This document shows positions 1 to 9,194 of a DNA stretch of 64,000 nt, in pieces. The notes beneath the pieces are model-generated. The model saw only the letters and a program-made list of their open reading frames with translations. It did no database searches and was not told where the DNA came from. Positions within the stretch are counted from its first letter, which is position 1. Every line of letters begins with the position of its first letter. The position numbers and the translations under genes were made by a program. Where the stretch lies: assembly GCA_032191485.1 (NCBI GenBank), contig JAVDOI010000040.1, positions 783,501-847,500 on the forward strand. Direction: 5' to 3'. Source of the stretch: Leptoclinus maculatus (taxonomy: Eukaryota; Chordata; Actinopteri; Perciformes; Stichaeidae).

Positions 1-37
1 TAATGAATGACGAGAGTCTCGCTGTCTATCTTAGAGG

Positions 38-359
38 CTGTGTGTGATCTGTGTTCTGTGTGTGATCTGTGTTCTGTGTGTGATCTGGGATTTGTGTTCT
101 GTGTTCTGTGTGTGATCTCTGTGTTCTATCTGTGATGTGTGTGTTCCGTGTTCCGTGTTCCGTGTGTGATCTCTGTGTTCTATCTGTGATCTGTGTGTGA
201 TCTCTGTGTTCTGTGTTCTGTGTGTGATCTGTGTTCCGTGTGTGATCTCTGTGTTCTGTGTGTGATCTGTGTTCTATCTGTGATCTGTGTGTGTTCTGTG
301 TGATCTGTGTTCTGTGTGTGATCTCTGTGTTGTGTGATCTGTGTGATCTGTGTTCTGTC
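38..359 (+). repeat. GT-rich minisatellite, block 1
   Basis: Short GTGTGATCTGTGTTC-like words, strongly strand-asymmetric (G and T on the + strand), between U2 and U1. The open frames in it are repeat artefacts. Confidence 0.9.
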
Positions 360-901
360 TGACGCCCCTCATGGAACATCGCTGTGCTCCCAGCCTCAAA
401 TCACTGTATGCATCAGCCCTGACTGCTTGGCGACATTTCCAGCTCTGAATGCCAATTTCTGTCCTCCGAGTCAGATTGTGGGTTGAGGTCCTTTTGTAGC
501 CTTTATTTCTTTTGCAGTTTGTCCAGAAAAGTGCAAGCATTGCTGTGCAGCAGTGTCTGTTGTATGCTGTGAAGCTGTGTGTTGAGTAATGCAAATTGCC
601 CGGGTTCGCCAAGATAAGTGGTTGTGGCCTTCTGGATGTGCCTTAAGTGATTGTGTGTTCTCACTGATATTTTCCCTTCTTTGTGGGAGAAATGTGTTCC
701 GAAGATTCTTCCATTGTTAGCATGCTTAGGTTTTAGGCTTTCGTTTGGTTGCTGGGCTGTGTTTGCATTCTCAGAAGCAGAAACAGCTTGCCAATGGAAG
801 CTAATGCTAAAGGACTGCACTCTGGGATTATGCCATCTGGGAACCGTCATCCGGAGTACTATGTCTGGGAATGCCGCCCCTGCCGCTGTCTTTTCCAACT
901 C

Positions 902-1065
902 ATACTTACCTGGCAGGGCAGATACCATGATCAAGAAGGTGGTTCACCCAGGGCGAGGCCCAGCCATTGCACTCCGGTTGTGCTGACCACTGCGAATTCC
1001 CCAAATGTGGGAATCTCGACTGCATAATTTCTGGTAGTGGGGGACTGCGTTCGCGCTCTCCCCTG
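902..1065 (+). ncRNA. U1 snRNA, copy 1
   Basis: This 164-nt gene has the 5' splice-site-recognition end ATACTTACCTG, the U1A loop core ATTGCAC, the Sm-type site AATTTCTGG and a 3' end in CCCCTG, all typical of vertebrate U1. It carries a G-to-C change at nt 18 not seen in the other copies. Upstream it has the 'CCAATGGAAGC' spacer haplotype shared with copies 5, 6 and 16. Confidence 0.93.
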
Positions 1066-1281
1066 ATTGTCATGTTGAAAAAAATATCAAGTGGTTTGTA
1101 CTTTTGATTGGAGGGGAGGAAATAGTACAATGGAGAATATTGCCCTCTTTAAGATGTGGGCAGGAGTATGGGAATGGGTGTGGCTTCAGATTTGGAACAG
1201 GGCACGTCAATTTAGGCTTACCATGAGCGTTTTGACTGGGACTACTAGGGACTTCGGCTGCTCTTGACAAGAGTGCTGTAC

Positions 1282-1401
1282 TTACTTTGGTTTCTCTTCA
1301 TAACGCTTAAGTCTTTCGCCTTTTACTAAAGACTTCCGTGGAGAGGAACACCAATGAGTTCAACCTATTTTTAGCAGGCTTTGCCGTTTGGCTGAGCCTT
1401 G
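1282..1401 (+). ncRNA. U5 snRNA, copy 1
   Basis: A 120-nt gene recognised by the 5' TACTTTGGTTTCTCTTC, the invariant loop 1 GCCTTTTACT, the AGAGGAACA strand, the Sm site ATTTTTAG and the 3' hairpin GGCTTTGCCGTTTGGCTGAGCC. The 5' end is placed by alignment with vertebrate U5 and may be off by a few bases. This copy has TT in place of AC at 1306-1307 in the 5' stem. Confidence 0.9.
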
Positions 1402-1575
1402 TACACTTGTGAAAAGATAAAAAGCTGTCCTTAACTAGACCAAGGTTCTTGACCATGGAGTGCTTGGATGGGTGTGCCAACCTGTAGCCACTGCTATGAC
1501 CCATTGAAAGAACTGCACCATGACAAGGGAGAAATGTGTCAGGAGGTTGACACAGGAAGCAAACAGTTGGGGGTC

Positions 1576-1764
1576 ATCGCTTCTCGGCCTTTTGGCTAAG
1601 ATCAAGTGTAGTATCTGTTCTTATCAGTTTAATATCTGATATGTCCTCTATATGAGGATAACGTATTAAGCAGATTTTTAGCATCGGGAGATGAAAAAGG
1701 GGCTTGCTCCGTTCACTCCACGCATTGACCCGGTATTGCAGCATTGCCGGGAACGGTGCACTCC
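1576..1764 (+). ncRNA. U2 snRNA, copy 1 (class A)
   Basis: About 189 nt, starting ATCGCTTCTCGGCC, with the branch-point-pairing GTGTAGTA, a Sm-type site ATTTTTAG, and stem IV CCCGG/CCGGG around the loop TATTGCAGCA. Class A (C13, G157, C172) has fully paired stems I and IV. The 3' end is placed by alignment with vertebrate U2 and may be off by one to three bases. Confidence 0.95.
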
Positions 1765-1871
1765 TCAAATGCCTTGTGGACAACCAAACACCAATCCAAA
1801 TGGATCAGTCTGTTGATTAACTTCACACTGTAATGAATGACGAGAGTCTCATTCGCTGTCTATCTTAGAGG

Positions 1872-2382
1872 CTGTGTGTGTGTGATCTGTGTTCTGTGTG
1901 TGTTCTCTGTGTTGTGTGATCTGTGTTCTGTGTGTGATCTGGGATTTGTGTTCTGTGTTCTGTGTGTGATCTCTGTGTTCTATCTGTGATGTGTGTGATC
2001 TGTGTTCCGTGTTCCGTGTGTGATCTCTGTGATCTGTGTGTGATCTCTGTGTTCTGTGTGTGATCTGTGTTCCGTGTGTGATCTCTGTGTTCTATCTGTG
2101 ATCTGTGTTTGTTCTGTGTGATCTGTGTTCTGTGTGTGATCTCTGTGTACTATCTGTGATGTGTGTGATCTGTGTTCCGTGTTCCGTGTGTGATCTCTGT
2201 GTTCTATCTGTGATCTGTGTGTGATCTCTGTGTTCTGTGTTCTGTGTGTGATCTGTGTTCCGTGTGTGATCTCTATGTTCTGTGTGTGATCTGTGTTCTA
2301 TCTGTGATCTGTGTGTGTTCTGTGTGATCTGTGTTCTGTGTGTGATCTCTGTGTTGTGTGATCTGTGTGATCTGTGTTCTGT
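1872..2382 (+). repeat. GT-rich minisatellite, block 2
   Basis: Same family. It contains the longer 54-bp unit with TCTATCTGTGATGTG and TGTTCCGTGTTC words. Confidence 0.9.
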
Positions 2383-2927
2383 CTGACGCCCCTCATGGAA
2401 CATCGCTGGTCTCCCAGCCTCAAATCACTGTATGCATCAGCCCTGACTGCTTGGCGACATTTCCAGCTCTGAATGCCAATTTCTGTCCTCCGAGTCAGAT
2501 TGTGGGTTGAGGTCCTTTTGTAGCCTTTATTTCTTTTGCAGTTTGTCCAGAAAAGTACAAGCATTGCTGTGCAGCAGTGTCTGTTGTATGCTGTGAAGCT
2601 GTGTGTTGAGTAATGCAAATTGCCCGGGTTCGCCAAGATAAGTGGGTGTGGCCTTCTGGATGTGCCTAAAGTGATTGTGTGTTCTCACTGATATTTTCCC
2701 TTCTTTGTGGGAGAAATGTGTTCCGAAGATTCTTCCATTGTTAGCATGCTTAGGTTTTAGGCTTTCGTTTGGTTGCTGGGCTGTGTTTGCATTCTCAGAA
2801 GCAGAAACAGCTTGTTTGCTGTGTGCTAAATGCTAAAGGACTGCACTCTGGGATTATGCCACCTGGGAACCGTCATCCGGAGTACTATGTCTGGGAATGC
2901 CGCCCCTGCCACTGTCTCTTCCAACTC

Positions 2928-3091
2928 ATACTTACCTGGCAGGGGAGATACCATGATCAAGAAGGTGGTTCACCCAGGGCGAGGCCCAGCCATTGCACTC
3001 CGGTTGTGCTGACCACTGCGAATTCCCCAAATGTGGGAATCTCGACTGCATAATTTCTGGTAGTGGGGGACTGCGTTCGCGCTCTCCCCTG
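2928..3091 (+). ncRNA. U1 snRNA, copy 2
   Basis: Canonical U1 (5' ATACTTACCTG, U1A loop, Sm site, 3' stem). The U5 gene that follows in the same unit is split by the LTR retrotransposon. Confidence 0.95.
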
Positions 3092-3307
3092 ATTGTCATG
3101 TTGAAAAAAATATCAAGTGGTTTGTACTTTTGATTGGAGGGGAGGAAATAGTACAATGGAGAATATTGCCCTCTTTAAGATGTGGGCAGGAGTATGGGAA
3201 TGGGTGTGGCTTCAGATTTGGAACAGGGCACGTCAATTTAGGCTTACTATGAGCGTTTTGACTGGGACAACTAGGGACTTCGGCTGCTCTTGACAAGAGT
3301 GCTGTAC

Positions 3308-3356
3308 TTACTTTGGTTTCTCTTCATAACGCACAAGTCTTTCGCCTTTTACTGAA
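3308..3356 (+). pseudogene. U5 snRNA, copy 2, 5' fragment
   Basis: This is the 5' 49 nt of a U5 gene, up to and including loop 1 (GCCTTTTACT). It is broken at 3356 by the Ty3/Gypsy element. The last four bases, TGAA, are the degenerate left copy of the TAAA target duplication. The 3' remainder is at 17258-17332. Confidence 0.92.
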
Positions 3357-3956
3357 TGTAGCGTGGCCTTAGGGGGGGGGGAGAAATTAAAGGGAACCAA
3401 CAACGCCACCTGGAGACTTGCACCCCAGGAAATATAAACTTAACGAACCAAATATATATATATAGTCTTGAATTAATTAAGGACACACAGATTCATAACT
3501 GATATTTGACAGAGACGCGTTTCATAAAATTAACATGATATTTATTAAAGGAAAATCATTAAAACTACCAAACCATGCAGAACAAATGAACAGCTCAAAC
3601 ATGCACAACAAAAGCCAAACAAGTAGAATGGAGGCAAAAACAAACAAACAAAATAAGGCAGCAAAACAGCAGCAGGTGAACCTACAAATGATAAAAGAGA
3701 TTAAAAGGGCACACCATGCTGCAAAATAATACAAATTAAGATGGTGACTACTTACCACCTCAAACAAGGGGTAAGTAGTCAGACGGCAACAAGAGGAGGA
3801 ATACGTCTGAACTCACCACAACACCAGGGCAGGGGCCAGACAGGACTGAGGCCAGGACCACAGGTGCCTTTTAAGGGCTGGCACTAATTGGGGGGAGGAG
3901 CCTAGCCTGAGGGCTGCGTTCACAACCCTACACTCTGAGGAGTGTTCCCCACTACA
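3357..3956 (-). repeat. 3' LTR
   Basis: 600 bp, TG...CA ends (TGTAGCGTGG to CCACTACA on the + strand). It is the downstream LTR for the minus-strand element. Confidence 0.93.
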
Positions 3957-3970
3957 ATCTACCCCCTAGT
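3957..3970 (-). other. Polypurine tract candidate
   Basis: On the minus strand, ACTAGGGGGTAGAT immediately precedes the 3' LTR, where the plus-strand primer is expected. Confidence 0.6.
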
Positions 3971-3999
3971 TTTTAAATCGTCGCCCCGACGATTGGGAC

Positions 4000-6900
4000 C
4001 TACTGCCATGGTCTGAATATGGCAGAAACGCTAGGCACAGGTACCTGAGAGTTCGTAGCCCCCATTGACCTACTCTCGGCTGTCTGGGGTAGGTGATGGA
4101 GGTTAGGATGCCTCCCAGCATTAGTTCGTGTGATCCTTCTTGTGGATGCCTCCCTGTTGCCTGGGAGAACCGCGACTGTACCTGGTAGTTGATTTGCCTG
4201 GTGCCGGCTGGAAGAAGGTGGCACCATTTCCTCTGGCTGATTTGAGGCATGAGCATACAGATTTGGTTGGCAATCGACTGGTGCATTTGTACATCCAGGA
4301 ACCAGCATGAACCATTCACCATCCAGCGATGACTCATCTATGGGAGGGGGTTCCGTCTCTTGGGTTGGCTCACTAGGACTGTTGATCACACAAGCCAATT
4401 TACTTTTTATTAGTGAACGATGGACATGTTTTACCTTGTGAGGGTCGTTCATCGGGGCAATAGTATACACCGATCCCCCAACTGCTGGAGCCCTTAGCAC
4501 TTTGTACTCTACCGAGCTCCAGATGTCTTGGATCTTATGACGGCCTCTGACTCCAACATCCCGGAGGTAGACCAACTGACCTTCTTGCAGGGGGACATCT
4601 CGCACCCGTTTATCATAGTGCTTCTTACGCTGAGCAGCTGTAGCCTCGAGGTGTTTGGTAGCGCCCTCAAAAGCATGTCGTAGTCGTGTTTGGTGTTCCA
4701 CAATCCAGTCATGGGCGGTACCAGCCACAGGTTCCTGAACTCTGCCCAAAAGGAAATCGACAGGTAACTGAGGGTCCTGCCCAAACATCAAGAAAAATGG
4801 AGACTCACCAGTGGATTGGTGCGCTGTGGTGTTGTAGGAGAAAGTCACTTGTGGCAGGTAGCACGACCAATCCCTCTTCTTGGTGACTGGCAGGGTGCGT
4901 AGGAGGTTATGTAGGGTGCGGTTGAACCGCTCACATTGGCCATTACCAGCTGGATGGTAGGGAGTGGTGTGGCTTTTCTCAATGCTGTATATACTGCAAA
5001 GCTGTTTGATGAGATGGCTCTCGAAATTCCTGCCTTGGTCAGAGTGGATACGACTGGGAACGCCAAACTTGCAGAACCACTCATTGACCAGCACCTTGGC
5101 CACCGTTGAGGCCCGTTGGTCGTGTGTTGGAACTGCCTGAGTGTACTTGGAAAAGACATCAGTCATGACCAGGACATTCTCCATCCCATTTTTCGACGGC
5201 TCTAGCATAGTAAAGTCCACCGCAAGTATTTGATTTGGGCGAGAAGCTAACAAATGGCCCATGTAGGCGCAGGTAGCCGGTTGAGTGTTTTTAGCTAGCT
5301 GACAACGTTCACACTCCAGACACCATTTCTTAATGTCATGGTGCATTCCGGGCCAGTAGCACCGCTGATGGACCAAATCAGTTGTCCGTTGTATGCCTTG
5401 ATGTCCATGTTCATGATGTAGCTGATACAGGACCTGGCTCTTAAGCGACATGGGTAGCACCAGCTGGAGAACCTCTTCTCCCTTGGGGTGGCAGATTCTG
5501 CGATAAAGAACTCCATCTTGTTCCACTATCCGGTCCCACTGTCTTACCAGCACAAGAGCTTCCTTGGAGGCCTGGCGTCGTTCAGCTGCATCAGGGCCCT
5601 TCCTTTTGGTCCAAAACCCCAGGAATTCCTTGATGATAGGGTCTGCTTCCTGTAAAACACGTAGGTCAGACTGAGTGTGGCAAGGGAAAACTGAGATGGT
5701 GGCCTGTGTAGCTTGCTTGGTTCCAATAGCCTGCTGGAGCGGGTCTGGAACTTGGATGCCAGAGGCTGCATAATCCGATGCGCTGAATGGGTGCTGCCGG
5801 GAAAGGGCATCTGCATTCTGATTACTGCGACCAGGCCTATACTTGATGGTGAAATCAAAGGCGGCAAGTTGTGCAGCCCAACGCTGTTCCGTAGCACCCA
5901 GCTTGGCTGTGGATAGATGACTTAGTGGGTTATTGTCCGTATACACCACACATTTCTGTCCCAAGAGGTAATCTCTGAATTTTTCAGTCATGGCCCATTT
6001 GAGGGCCAGAAACTCCAATTTCATAGAGCTGTAGTTGCTCATGTTACGCTCTGTAGGCTTAAGGCCACGGCTCGCATAAGCTATGGGTCTTACCTTACCA
6101 TCCTGTTCTTGTGAGAGCACAGCACCCAGTCCACTGTAGCTGGCATCAACCTCTAGGATGAATGGTAAGGTGAAGTTAGCATAGGCCAAGACTGGAGAAG
6201 CCATCAACCTACCCTTAAGACCCTCAAAGCTCTGCTCACACTCCTCCGTCCACGCCGCAGGTAGAATTTGTCCTGCTTTCCGTGATTTTGAGCCAGTCAG
6301 TTCAGCAACCAGGCGATGCAGTGGGGCAGCAAGCTTGGCAAACCCCTCAACAAAACGGCGGTAGTAGCTTGCAAATCCTAGGAAGGAACGCAACTCAGAC
6401 CCATGGTTAGGTCGCTGCCACTTTGAGACCGCTTCTATTTTGCCAGGGTCTGTGGACACACCATCCCTGGATATGATGTGGCCCAAGTATTTCACCTCTG
6501 GTCTGAAGAAGGAGCACTTTTCCCACTTAGCTTTGAGGCCCTCCTGCTGCAATCGGCCCAGTACGGCATCCAGACGCTCCACATGCTGTGCTACAGTGGA
6601 AGAGAAAACAACAACATCATCCAAGTACAGTAGCAACGACTGACAGTGCTGATCTCCAAAGATCCTCTCCATTAATCTCTGGAAGGTACTTGGGGCATTG
6701 CACAACCCAAATGGCATCCGGTTCCACTCGAACAGCCCAAAGGGGGTGCAGAATGCAGTCTTCATTTTGTCCTTTTCTAGGACTGGTACTTGGTTGTACC
6801 CGGCAGCCAGATCCAGAGTCGAGAACCAGCGGGCCCCTGACAAGGTGTCAAGGGACTCTTCAATACGGGGCAATGGGAATGCGTCTTTGCGGGTCTTGCT

Positions 6901-8112
6901 GTTCAGGAGCCGATAGTCCACACACAGACGAAGGCTGCCATCCTTCTTCTTTACCAGCACAATGGGAGAGGCAAAGGGGCTACTACTTTCTCTGATAACC
7001 TGTGCCTCAAGAAGCTGGTGGATGTGAGTCTTTGCTGCCTCATACTCTGACGGACGAATGCGCCGATATCTCTGACGTACAGGTACCTCATCCACTAAAG
7101 GAATTTCATGGGAAATAAGATTAGTGCAACCTATATCTCCTTCATGGGCAGAAAAGACACCACTGTACTTCTGCAGTAAGGACCTGACCTGACATTGCTC
7201 TGGCTCGTTGAGTGCCGTTAAATCAGCTGCCGCAATTTTGTCCTGCACTGTACTGGTTACAGTCTGGGAGGAAACTGTGGCTGATATCTCTCCCTCTTCA
7301 AGACCGGCGGGTAAACTCACCAGGTGGGCATGACTCACGGTGCCCAAAACAGTGCGAGGGTACAGTAAAACATCTTCGGTCCCTACATTTACAATGGGGA
7401 TATAAACAGTACCTCTTATCACACGGACTAGCGCTGGGGATGCTAGTAACCCTGCAGGTAAACCATTGGTAAGGGGCTCAAACAAAACATCATCTGCCAG
7501 GTGATGTTGGGAGCATGTGGCTGCCACCAATTTCATTGCACCCCCGGGAACTCTGCAGACCCTCCCTCCCTTCACCTTTACACGACCCGAGCGATCAGGA
7601 GGGGCATTAGCCTGGACCTGGTGACACTGCTGGAGAGCTTGCTGAATTGGGGTTGGAGCCTGCAACACAGAGGGCAAGTTAAAAAGAGCCGGACCATGCT
7701 GTACAAACAACTCCCAGTAACATTCCTTGATGATATTCATTCCTAGTACACCAGGAACTGCAGGCATATTGTGTGAGGGATCCCTAACCACCAACACTCC
7801 ACGCTTTGCAATAACTTTATCACACAGCTGCACATCCAACTCAAAGTAGCCTACATACGGTATTGCCAGCCCATTAGCAGCACTTAGCCTCAACCAGTTG
7901 CAAGAGTGAAGCTTTTCTGTGCCCCAAGGTACAAAATGCTGTACAAAGAAACTCTCCGTTATGGTTGAGACCATTGACCCGGTGTCAACGAGGCATGGAA
8001 CCCAAACCCCACCCATCAACACCGTAATGGTTGGGCAAGCAGACACCAGATTGTGAGGGTCATCTACTGCAGACTCTGAGCCGGGGGAGCCCCCACCTGA
8101 ACTTTGGCTCAA
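4000..8112 (-). CDS. pol: Gypsy Pol polyprotein (protease, RT, RNase H, integrase)
   Basis: One open frame of about 1,370 codons in the -1 frame relative to gag, so expression probably needs a -1 ribosomal shift near the gag stop; the TTG at 8112 is only where the displayed frame opens. In order, by residue: an aspartic protease with DTGS near 43; reverse transcriptase with YLDD near 498; RNase H with an acidic site near 653 and TDNN near 727; an integrase HHCC zinc finger near 898-935; and a DDE core (VDF near 966, SDQG near 1022, CERFNRT near 1060). The tail has a GPY/F-like region (VKHVHRSLIKSKL) and no visible chromodomain. Nothing is broken in pol, unlike gag. No env follows. Confidence 0.92.
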   Translation of the reverse strand: MSQSSGGGSPGSESAVDDPHNLVSACPTITVLMGGVWVPCLVDTGSMVSTITESFFVQHFVPWGTEKLHSCNWLRLSAANGLAIPYVGYFELDVQLCDKVIAKRGVLVVRDPSHNMPAVPGVLGMNIIKECYWELFVQHGPALFNLPSVLQAPTPIQQALQQCHQVQANAPPDRSGRVKVKGGRVCRVPGGAMKLVAATCSQHHLADDVLFEPLTNGLPAGLLASPALVRVIRGTVYIPIVNVGTEDVLLYPRTVLGTVSHAHLVSLPAGLEEGEISATVSSQTVTSTVQDKIAAADLTALNEPEQCQVRSLLQKYSGVFSAHEGDIGCTNLISHEIPLVDEVPVRQRYRRIRPSEYEAAKTHIHQLLEAQVIRESSSPFASPIVLVKKKDGSLRLCVDYRLLNSKTRKDAFPLPRIEESLDTLSGARWFSTLDLAAGYNQVPVLEKDKMKTAFCTPFGLFEWNRMPFGLCNAPSTFQRLMERIFGDQHCQSLLLYLDDVVVFSSTVAQHVERLDAVLGRLQQEGLKAKWEKCSFFRPEVKYLGHIISRDGVSTDPGKIEAVSKWQRPNHGSELRSFLGFASYYRRFVEGFAKLAAPLHRLVAELTGSKSRKAGQILPAAWTEECEQSFEGLKGRLMASPVLAYANFTLPFILEVDASYSGLGAVLSQEQDGKVRPIAYASRGLKPTERNMSNYSSMKLEFLALKWAMTEKFRDYLLGQKCVVYTDNNPLSHLSTAKLGATEQRWAAQLAAFDFTIKYRPGRSNQNADALSRQHPFSASDYAASGIQVPDPLQQAIGTKQATQATISVFPCHTQSDLRVLQEADPIIKEFLGFWTKRKGPDAAERRQASKEALVLVRQWDRIVEQDGVLYRRICHPKGEEVLQLVLPMSLKSQVLYQLHHEHGHQGIQRTTDLVHQRCYWPGMHHDIKKWCLECERCQLAKNTQPATCAYMGHLLASRPNQILAVDFTMLEPSKNGMENVLVMTDVFSKYTQAVPTHDQRASTVAKVLVNEWFCKFGVPSRIHSDQGRNFESHLIKQLCSIYSIEKSHTTPYHPAGNGQCERFNRTLHNLLRTLPVTKKRDWSCYLPQVTFSYNTTAHQSTGESPFFLMFGQDPQLPVDFLLGRVQEPVAGTAHDWIVEHQTRLRHAFEGATKHLEATAAQRKKHYDKRVRDVPLQEGQLVYLRDVGVRGRHKIQDIWSSVEYKVLRAPAVGGSVYTIAPMNDPHKVKHVHRSLIKSKLACVINSPSEPTQETEPPPIDESSLDGEWFMLVPGCTNAPVDCQPNLYAHASNQPEEMVPPSSSRHQANQLPGTVAVLPGNREASTRRITRTNAGRHPNLHHLPQTAESRSMGATNSQVPVPSVSAIFRPWQ

Positions 8113-8873
8113 CAGTTCAGAGGGCGAAAGTTTCCCTGGTTCTGAGTGGAGTGCTGATCATTAGAGTTGGTGTGTACTGCTACAGTGGCTGGCTGGGGCA
8201 AAGCAGCAACATATTCTCCTTTACACTCTCTTGCAAAGTGACCAGGCTGTTGGCACCTCCTACAAATTACAGTTTTCATGCGAGGCTTTGACTGAGTTCT
8301 AGGGACATTGTTAAGTGCTGCAAGGCTTCTGGTAAGCTGATTCAACTGATCTTGCTGATTCCTCAAAATTTCCTTTAGTTCACCTAGCTCAGAGGTAACA
8401 GAGGAGTTACCTGCCTTGCCATAACCGGGATGGCCTCCCTGAACAGAATGCTGAAAACCAAATGCTGCAGGGACAGAGTTGCTTCTGCTCCTCCCACCCC
8501 CTGGCATCCCTTCTTGTTCCCACCTAATGGCCTCACCACGGACATCTATCAAGGTGGCAGTGGGGTGACCCCTGACAAACTGCTTGAGTTCTCTGCGTAG
8601 GTAACAATCAGACACATGTTCGACAAACTGATCTCTGAGTAACACGTCCTTGTTCAGTAACCCATGTGGGGCCCTTTTTACAACCTTATCCATGAGACAC
8701 ATGAGTGCGTGAGAAAATTCTTGTAGTGTTTCCCCCTCTTGTTGCTTTCTGGAAAAGAAATCTTCCTGCAAAGACACATATGACCTAGTACACCCATACA
8801 ATTCCTGCAGTATAGCCAGAATCTGGTCAGGATCTTCCCTTTCCTCCTGAGACCGGTACTTAACCTCTTCCCT
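8109..8873 (-). pseudogene. gag: gag, C-terminal part, interrupted
   Basis: The remaining gag codons after the insertion, starting at the second AGGGAA. It has the rest of the capsid domain (LQELYGCTRSYVSLQEDFFS) and one CCHC zinc knuckle (CRRCQQPGHFAREC) near the end, as expected for nucleocapsid. The frame matches the N-terminal part exactly, with no base gained or lost beyond the 6-bp duplication. It ends with TGA at 8109, overlapping the pol frame. The open frame continues upstream to 8933 into the insertion, but that extension is not gag. Confidence 0.85.
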
Positions 8874-9194
8874 TGCCGCCCTTACTCCCCGGCCGGACAT
8901 TCCAACTACATTAACATTACGCCGGCGGGCCAAAAAGGATGATTTTCAGCTAAACCTTCCTGGCATAAAGAGTGCCGCTAAAAATCGGGAGACCTCTAGG
9001 GATCATAACATCTTTGCCCAAGTTCTACGCGGAAAAGCGGCGCTCCATTAGGACCGTCGGTCGCCGAGTTGTGATTTTCCAAAGTTTTGGAAGGTTTGTC
9101 CCAAATGGCAGTTTATCGCTTTTGTCCACCAGGTGGCTAAAATCTCGGGACGTTCGGGACAAAAACTGCCATCCGAAAAATCACTTTGGGACCA

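Larger units (their letters stand above)
1..3356 (+). repeat. snRNA tandem array, left segment
   Basis: This is the left part of the U1-U5-U2 array. It begins about 70 nt downstream of a U2 gene lying outside the window and holds unit 1 (U1 902, U5 1282, U2 1576) and the U1 and 5' half of U5 of unit 2, where the LTR retrotransposon starts. The spacer of about 540 bp between minisatellite and U1 holds an octamer, a candidate distal element, and no gene that I recognise. The spacer of about 215 bp between U1 and U5 holds a U1 3' box and a U5 PSE. Confidence 0.9.

Noticed and set aside
3522..3767. 81-codon frame in the LTRs (also at 16823-17068)
   Set aside because: It lies wholly within the LTR, is hydrophobic by composition only and shows no domain.
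8874..8933. Upstream extension of the gag C-terminal frame starting with MARRRNVNV
   Set aside because: It lies in the 7.2-kb insertion, not in gag; the open frame there is accidental.
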